Shown here: piece by piece, positions 1 through 5,403 of the stretch
Position numbering within the stretch: position 1 is the stretch's first letter
Layout: the number at the start of each line of letters is the position of its first letter
Assembly (NCBI GenBank): GCA_905373295.1
Contig: CAJPSJ010000135.1
Coordinates: 1-5,403 of the forward strand
Direction: 5' to 3'
Source of the DNA: an uncultured Campylobacter sp.
Lineage (GTDB): Bacteria; Campylobacterota; Campylobacteria; Campylobacterales; Campylobacteraceae
DNA length: 5,403 nucleotides
Program-made: the position numbers and the translations under genes
The notes under the pieces: model-generated
Told to the model about the DNA's origin: nothing
The model's database searches: none
What the model saw: the letters and a program-made list of their open reading frames with translations, nothing else

Positions 1-472
1 GCTTAGAGTGTCTTCAATATTAAAATTTAGAATTTTAAAAAATTCCAAATTTTAAGATCCTCGCAACTAAAATTATGAGAATTTTTATACTTTGTAATTT
101 TCGAAATTTTAAAGCTTAAATATGCTTAAAATTTCAGAATTACGCAGATTATAAAATCCTAAATTCTAAAATTTTGCGCTTACACGGGGTTTTGAAATTT
201 TGCTTGTAAGCCGGATTTTAAAATTCGCGCCCGACTGAATTTAAAATTTTAAAATTTCGCCGCAAAATAACGCATGGACGCAAAATTTTTGCTCGCACAT
301 ACTTTAAAAGCTCGCGTAAGTTTTAAGTTTCGCAGAAGCTATGTAAGCAAGTATAAATTATCTACGCCGAGTGTTTTGACTCATTATAGCTCTTTGTGCC
401 GCCAGCTCAAATATCCGCGCGGTGATAAATTCTGCGAGCTGAGCTAATTTAAGCCCATTATTAGATTAGTTA
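1..472. other. AT-rich intergenic region without a convincing gene
   Basis: No credible gene is seen in this stretch. It is rich in short A/T palindromes, including the perfect 14-bp AAATTTTAAAATTT at 244-257 and ATTTTAAAAT at 215-224, with variants near 28-45, 100-113 and 165-175. Such motifs are common between genes in several Campylobacter species. A 7-bp inverted repeat (GCTTACA at 178-184, TGTAAGC at 205-211) could form a weak hairpin but has no T tract after it. One small reading frame (274-447, 57 codons, plus strand) has no ribosome binding site and no recognisable product. The stretch lies outside the inferred element and is probably host DNA upstream of the tRNA gene. Confidence 0.6.
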
Positions 473-480
473 TGTATAAT
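473..480 (+). promoter_or_regulatory. Probable sigma-70 extended -10 box of the tRNA-Ser gene
   Basis: TGTATAAT is a perfect TATAAT (475-480) preceded by TG. It ends 15 bases before the first base of the tRNA, so transcription would start around 486-488 and leave a leader of about 9 bases. No good TTGACA is seen 17 bases upstream. This is normal for Campylobacter vegetative promoters, which rely on the -10 box and T-rich upstream DNA. Confidence 0.6.
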
Positions 481-495
481 GCGATTTCTTTTTGT

Positions 496-586
496 GGACA
501 GATGGGTGAGTGGCCGAAACCACACCCCTGCTAAGGGTGCAGCTTCTAACCGGGGCTCGAGGGTTCAAATCCCTCTCTGTCCGCCA
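496..586 (+). tRNA. tRNA-Ser (anticodon GCU), CCA encoded
   Basis: A complete class II tRNA decoding AGC/AGU serine codons. The acceptor strand GGACAGA (496-502) pairs with TCTGTCC (576-582), followed by discriminator G583, typical of tRNA-Ser, and an encoded CCA (584-586). The anticodon stem CACCC (523-527) pairs with GGGTG (535-539) around the loop CTGCTAA, giving anticodon GCT at 530-532. The T arm is GAGGG/CCCTC (559-563, 571-575) around TTCAAAT. The long variable arm (about 540-558) is the expected serine-type arm. The gene appears intact, as expected if an element has integrated at its 3' end and rebuilt it. Its position just before an integrase gene makes it the likely integration target. 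Confidence 0.97.
559..586 (+). other. Inferred attachment site (attL) in the 3' end of the tRNA-Ser gene
   Basis: P4-type tyrosine recombinases commonly recombine at the T arm and 3' end of tRNA genes. Here such an integrase lies just downstream and points away from the tRNA. That geometry puts the element boundary within or right after the T arm, acceptor strand and CCA. The exact core cannot be set, because the matching direct repeat at the far end (attR) lies outside the window and no second copy of the tRNA 3' end is seen inside it. The boundary is inferred from context and knowledge of the family. Confidence 0.5.
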
Positions 587-712
587 CCATTAGTTACGTT
601 TTGTATTTTTTCATCACTTTTTATAACTCTCAAATCTCTTTAAAATATCGGTATATTCAGCATTATATCTTAAAAATAACTTTGTTTTATCATCTTTTAT
701 CACTTTTCATTT

Positions 713-720
713 AATATAAT
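713..720 (+). promoter_or_regulatory. Possible promoter (-10 box) for the integrase gene
   Basis: AATATAAT contains a perfect TATAAT at 715-720, about 75 bases before the integrase ATG at 796. The upstream DNA is T-rich (TTTTAT around 695-700) with no clear -35 box, as usual for Campylobacter. A start near 727 would put all three CGGACA/TGTCCG copies (736-790) in the 5' leader of the integrase mRNA, so a protein bound there could act on int expression. Confidence 0.4.
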
Positions 721-735
721 CATAAGCAAAAAAAG

Positions 736-790
736 CGGACAATATCACGGACAAAAACAGAAATCTAAAAACACAACCGGGAAGTGTCCG
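736..790. repeat. CGGACA repeats in the integrase leader
   Basis: CGGACA occurs at 736-741 and 748-753, two direct copies with a 12-bp period. Its reverse complement TGTCCG occurs at 785-790. The 748 and 785 copies extend to a 7-bp inverted pair (ACGGACA at 747-753, TGTCCGT at 785-791). The same TGTCCG forms the 3' end of the tRNA (578-583). A GC-rich hexamer clustering like this in AT-rich DNA is unlikely by chance. The position, between the likely attachment site and int, is where integrase arm-binding or directionality-factor sites are often found. Binding is inferred. Confidence 0.5.
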
Positions 791-795
791 TTAAA

Positions 796-1979
796 ATGTT
801 AAACGATACCAAGATAAAGGCTTTAAAGCCCAAAGAGAAGCGATACAAGGTCGGGGATGGGAGAATTTATACGTCCAAGTCATGCCAAGCGGCACAAAAA
901 CGTTCATTTTCGAATTCAAAAGCAAGCTTAGCGGCAAGTATAAGCGTATAAGCATAGGAAGATACCCGATCGTAAGTCTGTTTGCCGCGCGCGAGAAAAG
1001 ATTAGAATTTCAAAAAATTTTAGCGGTGGGAGACGAACCTACAAATAAAGCAAGACCAAATTTAACGAGCTTCGAGAGCATATTTAAGCTCTGGTTTGAA
1101 AATAAAAAGCAAGAAGTAAGCCCAAAGCAAGCCTTTACTCATCAAAGATACTACGAGCGATTTTTCTTCCCGAAATTTGGCAAAGAGGATATAAAAAACG
1201 TCACTAAAAGGCAAATTTTAGAGGCTTTGGATAAGCTAAACAAAGAGGGCAAATTCGAAACACTAGATAGAGCGTTAAATTCTATCTCACAGCTTTTCAG
1301 ATGGGCGGCGATGAATGATTATGTAGAGCATAGCCCTACTTATGCTATCGACAAAAATGCACTTTTTAAAATGCCCAAAATAAAGCACTATGCGGCAATT
1401 TTTGACGATAAAGGCATTAAGAATCTAATCGGTAATATTAAAAATTACGACGGCGATGTTAGGGTTATAACCGCAGGACTTTTCGGGCTACTTACGGCAC
1501 AGCGCCCTTTTAACGTTAGATCGGCTAAATGGAAAGAGATAAGTTTTGACGATAAAATTTGGATAATACCCTCAGGTAAGATGAAAATGAAAGAGGAGCA
1601 TCGTGTGCCGCTATCTACGCAAGTAATCAGACTTTTAGAAAATTTTAAGAAATACCGCTTCAACTCTGAGTTTTTGTTCCCGTCCATAAAATCCGTCAAA
1701 AGACCGATAAGTGATAATTCCGTCCGAGCTATGCTTAGAAATTTAGGCTACACGAGTGACGATATAGTTCCGCACGGATTTCGCGCTATGTTTAGCACGA
1801 TTTGCCATGAAAATTTAAGCGAGCACGGGCAGAGCGAGCGAATAATAGAGATGTGTTTGGATCACAATGAAAGAAACAAAGTAAAAGCCGCCTATAATCA
1901 CGCTATAAATTTGCGAGAGAGGCGACTTTTGATGCAGTGGTGGGCGAATTATTTATCAAGGCTGGACCCGGATTTATAA
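796..1979 (+). CDS. P4-type tyrosine recombinase (prophage/island integrase), frameshifted near its N-terminus
   Basis: A site-specific recombinase expected to integrate and excise the element at the adjacent tRNA-Ser. The ATG at 796 opens with family-typical DTKIKALKPKEKRYKVGDG, but that frame stops at 949-951. The rest continues in another frame from GAG at 861 (ENLYVQVMPSGTKTF, then the long frame readable from ATG 882). One extra base in the GGG at 859-861 would give a continuous protein of about 394 aa, the normal length. An N-terminal arm-type DNA-binding domain is followed by a core-binding domain and the catalytic domain. Catalytic residues, in restored numbering, are R237 (QRPFNVRSAKW), H327 and R330 (HGFR), H357 (CLDH) and Y367 (KAAYNHA), with the usual MQWW tail. 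The ribosome binding site is weak (GGGAAG, 779-784). The 3' end overlaps the opposing HTH gene by 31 bp. The family call is firm; whether the gene is truly broken or misread is open. Confidence 0.92.
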
Positions 1980-2131
1980 TCAAGCAAACTAGCTAGATCG
2001 TAATAAATTACCTTGGAATTGCATTTTTTTCGCTTGATCAGCCCTTTTTTAGCTAAATTTGTAAGCGTATTCACACCTTTAAAACCCAAAATTTTTAAAG
2101 CTTCTTTGGCAGTTACCATAGTATCGGTCAT
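1949..2131 (-). CDS. Small helix-turn-helix DNA-binding protein (MerR/excisionase-like)
   Basis: A 60-aa protein with a likely winged helix-turn-helix: TAKEALKILGF (7-17), a turn and recognition helix around NTLTNLAKKGLIKRKK (21-36), then VIYYDLASLLDY (41-52), as in the HTH_17/excisionase class that reads a short DNA site. It is the last gene of the minus-strand operon. Its ATG lies in an ATGA overlap with the stop of the 160-aa gene upstream, with GAGGA (2141-2145) nine bases before. An internal Met5 (2119) is a less likely start. Its tail overlaps the convergent integrase gene by 31 bp. Small HTH proteins next to tyrosine recombinases are often directionality factors (Xis/AlpA type) or regulators. 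That role is an inference from size, fold and place. The HTH call is fairly sure, the function is not. Confidence 0.75.
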   Translation of the reverse strand: MTDTMVTAKEALKILGFKGVNTLTNLAKKGLIKRKKCNSKVIYYDLASLLDYKSGSSLDK

Positions 2132-2610
2132 TTCCTCATCTCCTCTATCCTTGCACCAAGAGCGTAAAGCGGGGTTAGATTGATCGCGTTTAAAAACAGC
2201 ATCTTTGCCTCTTTTTTCGTATGTCTACAAGCACTCCTTTCCCAGATACCAGGGTGGTTTTTAGTATTATATTCCCAATACCAAAGCACATCGTCGACCT
2301 TTATGAAACCATCTGGGCAAAAGGGTAAATGTGAAATGTCGAGATGCAGACTATCTTTATCAACGCCCGCAACCTTGCAAATATCGTGTTTTGTTAACAC
2401 TTCTCCGTTACATTTACATTTTAAAATGACCTTATCGCCAGCCTTAAAATTTTGGTCTTCGGTTTTCAATTTAATGCGGTAGACGTGTGTATCCCAGCTC
2501 CACTTAGGCATAAAGCAATCTTGCCAATATTCATCTATTAGCTTGCGGAATTCTATCTCTTCTCCATTCTCGTATGCTTGCATTACTGCGATCATTTCCC
2601 CTGTTCTCAT
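2128..2610 (-). CDS. Phage-type hypothetical protein, 160 aa
   Basis: I do not recognise a named family. The N-terminal pattern (MIAVMQAYENGEEIEFR at 6-22, then W29, C32, P35 and WSWDTHVYRIK at 37-47) resembles small phage early-region proteins with a short 'IEYR ... W ... W-W-YRIK' module. The middle holds a CxC pair (C65, C67) plus C78 and C98, and the end is helical and charged. Six cysteines in 160 residues could mean metal binding, but no standard zinc motif is clear. No signal peptide or membrane segment is seen, so it is probably cytoplasmic. The start is well fixed: ATGA overlap with the YopX-type gene upstream and GGAGG (2618-2622) seven bases before. The end overlaps the HTH gene by the same ATGA arrangement, which suggests translational coupling. 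Confidence 0.8.
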   Translation of the reverse strand: MRTGEMIAVMQAYENGEEIEFRKLIDEYWQDCFMPKWSWDTHVYRIKLKTEDQNFKAGDKVILKCKCNGEVLTKHDICKVAGVDKDSLHLDISHLPFCPDGFIKVDDVLWYWEYNTKNHPGIWERSACRHTKKEAKMLFLNAINLTPLYALGARIEEMRK

Positions 2611-2972
2611 CTTTTTGCCTCCATCAATTTCGGATTTTCATAGGCGTTACCGATAACGCACCATTCGCCAGACTCATTAAGACCATAAATCTTGTCCGTA
2701 TCACCAATCGGCTCAACGATAAAGCAGCCCATTTCAAAAATAACGCTTCCTATAGTATTTTCTAAAGGATACTTATTTCCGGACGGCGATATGGAGTTGA
2801 ATTTGACGATGTCGCCTTCATAAATTTCAGTTCCGTTTTTATCCTTCATCCCGGTATACTGCATAAAATCAAAATTTTTTGATTTTGTTAACAGCGGCTT
2901 ATATTTGATATCTTCCCACTGAAGCATAGTTTGGAAACCCTTGCTCCAAGCTCTAAATTTTATCTCTCTCAT
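2607..2972 (-). CDS. YopX-family phage protein
   Basis: A 121-aa protein with the hallmarks of the YopX family, found in many prophages of Gram-positive bacteria and Proteobacteria and of unknown biochemical role. It opens with MREIKFRAWSK (1-11), has the central signature QYTGMKDKNGTEIYEGDIV (38-56) and ends with VIGNAYENPKLM (106-117). Length and motif order are normal, so the gene looks intact. The ATG overlaps the TGA of the helicase gene (ATGA, 2969-2972), and a strong AGGAGG (2978-2983) lies inside the end of that gene. The stop overlaps the next start in the same way. The sequence suggests co-translation with its neighbours, but says nothing of what the protein does. YopX proteins usually sit among replication and early genes, as here. 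Confidence 0.93.
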   Translation of the reverse strand: MREIKFRAWSKGFQTMLQWEDIKYKPLLTKSKNFDFMQYTGMKDKNGTEIYEGDIVKFNSISPSGNKYPLENTIGSVIFEMGCFIVEPIGDTDKIYGLNESGEWCVIGNAYENPKLMEAKR

Positions 2973-4374
2973 ATCGCCCTCCTTTCTACGGCTTTTATAA
3001 AATTCGGTATTTTCATCTCGATTTTTGGCTCATACTCCGTTTTATTCACGCTTACTTGCCTAATCTCTTTTTGTATCGCCTCTTTGGTCTTTTCGATCAC
3101 GCCCTCAATCATTTTTAAAAACTCCGCCTCTTTGCGCCTGATATTTGCTATGACGTTTGCTTCCGCTTCACTCGTGACGATGTAGCAATTAACCTCACGT
3201 TTTTGCCCGTAACGATACACGCGGCGCAAACTTTGAAAAAGCCCTCGAAGCTATCGCTTAGGCTGGCATATATCACGTTAGCGCAGTGCTTTTGCCAGTT
3301 CATACCAAAGCCTGCAATTTTTGGCTTTGTGATTAGGCATTTTATTCGCCCGTTTGCAAAACCCTGCATAACACGTGCTTTAAATTCATCGCTATCGCTC
3401 CCTTTGATCTCTATGCTTTGCTTTACAAGTTTTTTCAAAAGTGCACCTTCATCGTTTAGCTCACACCATATCAGAAAATTTTCATCAGATCCGTTACAAA
3501 TCTCAGCCACTTTTTCGCACCTCTGTTTTAGGCTGTCTCTTTTGGCGGCGCGCCGCTCATTTAGCGTCTGTGCTGCAACAGCAAAAAGCGTATCGCTTGG
3601 CGTGCTTTCAACCTCGATATGCTCTAAATTTAGCTTTGGCAGTTTAAATTTCGCGTCCTCGTCCGCGCTGTATCCTAAATCGGACGGCTTGGTAAAAAAC
3701 GCCGCCCACGTGGCTATAAATTCCCAAAACGGCTTAACCGCATGCCCTTTTAGTATCCACTTTGATGTCTCGCCGCCATCATGCACAAAATACATCGAAA
3801 GCATCTCGGTTAGGCTCATTATGTTTAAAAATTCCGTGTGATTACCAAGCTCAGTATAATCATTTGGCGATGGGGTCGCGGAGCAAGCGAGCTTATAAGG
3901 CGTGCTTTTAAAGCTCTCGATTATCATTTCGCGGCTTTTTGATGTGTAACTTTTTATGCGCGAGCTTTCATCAAGCACCAAAGCTACAAACGCGCACGGG
4001 TCAAATTTATCAAGCTTTTCATAGTTTGTAATATTTAACCCGTTTATCACATCCGCACCGCTTTCGCAATATTTCACGTCATAGCCTAAAATCTCTTTTA
4101 TCTCGCCTACACTTTGATGCGCCACAGCAAGCGGAGCAAGGATTAAAATCGGCTTTTGCTCTTTTAGCCAAATTTGATAAGCCCACTCGCCTTGCATCGC
4201 GGTTTTACCGCTACCCGTCATTGCAAAGATGGCAAAATGACCCTTTTTAAGGGCTAAATAAACTAAATCTTTTTGATATTCAAAGAGTGCAGGGTTTAGC
4301 TCACCCCTTGATATCTCTAAGCTTTTAAAATTTACCGATTTTCGCTTTGAAGCTAAAAAATTATCGTATGTCAT
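2969..4374 (-). CDS. SNF2-like DEAD/DEAH-box phage helicase, frameshifted before motif VI
   Basis: A superfamily 2 ATPase expected to translocate on or remodel DNA. The first frame (ATG 4374 to stop at 3148) carries Walker A TGSGKT (about 53-58), motif II DESS (135-138), SATP motif III (165-168) and motif V GFGMNWQ (355-361). It then loses register after SFEGFF. The next frame (3229 to 2969) resumes with LRRVYRYGQKREVNCYIV, the SNF2 motif VI with its arginines. One extra T in the five-T run (3236-3240 on the coding strand) would give FFQSLRRVYRYGQ and an unbroken protein of about 468 aa, a normal length. As read, the first frame lacks motif VI and should be inactive. ATG 4374 is chosen over TTG 4398 because AAAGG (4382-4386) lies seven bases before it and the previous stop is two bases away. 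Similar helicases in other phages lie next to, or are fused to, DNA methyltransferases like the one upstream. Confidence 0.9.
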
Positions 4375-4376
4375 TT

Positions 4377-4667
4377 TTATACCTTTGGCGTTATACAACT
4401 TTTAAAAAACTCGGGCATAGATCGAATTTCATTCGCTCCGTCTAATCTCTCGTCAAGACTACTTATTATCTCTTTGTGCTCATCCCAGGTTAGGCACGTC
4501 ATTGCTTTTTGCATGGCTAAGGTGCGCGCATTTTGTAGCTTTGTCATTAAAATTTTCATATCACGATCTGCTTTAAAGAGCGCGATTCGAAGCAATTCAT
4601 ACTCCCTTATCTCTTTATTGCATATTTTTCGGACTTTTTTCATGTATCTATACTGAATCTCTTTCAT
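4377..4667 (-). CDS. Hypothetical protein, 96 aa, between methyltransferase and helicase
   Basis: No family is recognised. The protein is charged and probably mostly alpha-helical: a basic N-terminus (MKKVRKICNKEIREYELL, 9-26), a long helix-like stretch to about residue 58, then TWDEHKEIISSLDERLDG (60-77). There is no signal peptide or membrane segment. The start at 4667 is supported by AAAGG (4674-4678) six bases upstream. The gene begins 10 bases after the methyltransferase stop and ends two bases before the helicase ATG, so it is surely co-transcribed with both. Its place between them suggests an accessory or linker-type role in the same process, but that is inference only. Spacing, ribosome binding site and operon context support a real gene. 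Confidence 0.78.
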   Translation of the reverse strand: MKEIQYRYMKKVRKICNKEIREYELLRIALFKADRDMKILMTKLQNARTLAMQKAMTCLTWDEHKEIISSLDERLDGANEIRSMPEFFKSCITPKV

Positions 4668-4677
4668 CGTTTACCTT

Positions 4678-5403
4678 TTAAAATAGGGTTTTTTGTGCGC
4701 GCTCTTTTAACGCTAGCTCGCAGTTTTTCTTAGCTACTCTAAAATACGAGCTTTTTAGCTCGATACCTACGCCTTTGCGCCCCATTTTCACGGCTTGATA
4801 TACCTCGCTGCCTATGCCAAGAAACGGCGTGAGAACGACATCGCCCGGGTTGCTCCACATCTGGATACCTCGCTCGATCACGTCAAGCTGCAACGGACAG
4901 ATATGCTTTTCATCGTCATCGTCGCGGCTACCCTTCAAAGATAATGTATTGCTAGGATTTATATCCATCCATACGGGGCTCGCGTATCTTTGCCATACCT
5001 CGATACTACCACGATTTAGATTGCCTTTGTTTTCGTCAAATTTAGCTGTTATTGGACTGCCGTCGCCGCAATAATAAGTAAATGCTCCGCTGATCGGCTC
5101 GGCATTTTCCCCGCGCTTTCTCATCGTGACAAGATAGTCCGGGATGCCTTGACGGCTCATTGCGCTATCTTTGATAACCTGTTTATGCAGTAGCCCGAGC
5201 GCCTTTGTGCGTTGCTGCGCGATAACGGGGTCTTTCCAGATGCAAACCTCACTATGAAAAATAAAGCCGATCTCTTCAAAAAGCCTTATTAGCTCGCCTC
5301 TAAAATCCCTAATGCCGATAAAGCCGTCTCTGGCTTTGGAAGTGGGTAAATTTATGCAGTGAAAGCTCATCAAACGCCCGGGTTTTAGCACCCTATGAAG
5401 CTC
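4678..5403 (-). CDS. Phage-type N4/N6 DNA methyltransferase, 5' end outside the window
   Basis: The C-terminal 241 residues of a SAM-dependent amino-methyltransferase that would methylate adenine N6 or cytosine N4 in DNA. The S-adenosylmethionine site is near the C-terminus: DVVLTPFLGIGSEVYQ (motif I, FLGIGS at visible residues 194-199) followed by MGRKGVGIELKSSYF. It is preceded by HICPLQLDVIERGIQMWS, a typical motif X segment. This order, with the SAM site last, is the beta-class layout, so the catalytic D/S-PP-Y/F/W motif IV should lie upstream, off the right edge. IRDFRGELIRLFEEIGFIFHS and IWKDP, with QRTKALGLLHKQ after them, match a phage methyltransferase family. The reading frame stays open to 5403 (ELHR before the GTG at 5391), so that GTG is not the true start. 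Base type and target site cannot be told. No restriction enzyme gene is seen, so it is probably an orphan modifying phage DNA. Confidence 0.92.
   Translation of the reverse strand, partial: ELHRVLKPGRLMSFHCINLPTSKARDGFIGIRDFRGELIRLFEEIGFIFHSEVCIWKDPVIAQQRTKALGLLHKQVIKDSAMSRQGIPDYLVTMRKRGENAEPISGAFTYYCGDGSPITAKFDENKGNLNRGSIEVWQRYASPVWMDINPSNTLSLKGSRDDDDEKHICPLQLDVIERGIQMWSNPGDVVLTPFLGIGSEVYQAVKMGRKGVGIELKSSYFRVAKKNCELALKERAQKTLF

Noticed and set aside
178..211. Inverted repeat GCTTACA/TGTAAGC as a possible terminator
   Set aside because: The 7-bp stem has a 20-base loop and no following T tract, and no upstream gene is visible.
274..447. A 57-codon plus-strand reading frame starting ATGGACGCA, upstream of the tRNA
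   Set aside because: No ribosome binding site, no recognisable motif, and it lies in palindrome-rich intergenic DNA. It could be an old gene remnant but cannot be supported.
849..866. Programmed ribosomal frameshifting in the integrase
   Set aside because: The codons around the break (GGG GAT GGG AGA) cannot re-pair after a -1 slip, and no slippery heptamer is present.
2694..2699. Another TGTCCG copy inside the YopX-family gene
   Set aside because: It is a single isolated copy in coding sequence, far from the junction, and explained by chance.
3203..3841. A 212-codon plus-strand reading frame opposite the helicase
   Set aside because: It lies fully antisense to clear helicase motifs, has no ribosome binding site of note, and its composition is that of a shadow frame.
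4678..5403. A full restriction-modification system
   Set aside because: Only a methyltransferase is visible. No endonuclease or specificity subunit is found in the window, and the neighbours are phage-type genes.
1..5403. CRISPR array, insertion sequence or second tRNA
   Set aside because: No regularly spaced long direct repeats, transposase motifs or terminal inverted repeats were seen, and no other cloverleaf was recognised on either strand.

Overview
The sequence looks like the left edge of an integrated prophage or related mobile element in a Campylobacter-like Epsilonproteobacterium. The host guess rests on low GC, intergenic DNA full of AAATTTTAAAATTT-type palindromes, -10 boxes without a clear -35 box, and codon use. 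The genus is an inference and the species is not determined.

Layout, left to right. Bases 1-495 are host-type intergenic DNA with no convincing gene, ending in a promoter for tRNA-Ser(GCU) at 496-586 (+), which has an encoded CCA. The 3' end of this tRNA is the probable attachment site, because a P4-type tyrosine recombinase gene follows directly (796-1979, +). Its 209-bp leader holds a -10 box and three copies of the hexamer CGGACA/TGTCCG, which is also the 3' end of the tRNA. From 1949 to the right edge everything is on the minus strand, in one tightly packed operon. In transcription order it encodes a phage-type N4/N6 DNA methyltransferase (5' end outside the window), a 96-aa unknown protein, an SNF2-like helicase, a YopX-family protein, a 160-aa unknown phage-type protein and a 60-aa helix-turn-helix protein. 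The last three genes each start inside an ATGA overlap. The operon runs head-on into the integrase gene, and the two overlap by 31 bp.

The main oddity is that two genes are frameshifted in the sequence as given. The integrase breaks near codon 21 (about 859-861), and the helicase breaks just before its motif VI (about 3232-3240). In both, adding one base to a short homopolymer restores a continuous, family-typical protein. That points to homopolymer sequencing or assembly error, or to early decay of the element. Programmed frameshifting is less likely.

Functionally, the integrase and perhaps the small HTH protein would handle integration, excision and their control. The methyltransferase and helicase form a phage DNA-modification/remodelling pair with no visible restriction enzyme. 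YopX and the small proteins are typical accessory genes of phage early regions. I did not find a clearly new system. The best leads are the split methyltransferase/helicase pair, the repeats at the tRNA/integrase junction, and the head-on integrase/HTH arrangement.
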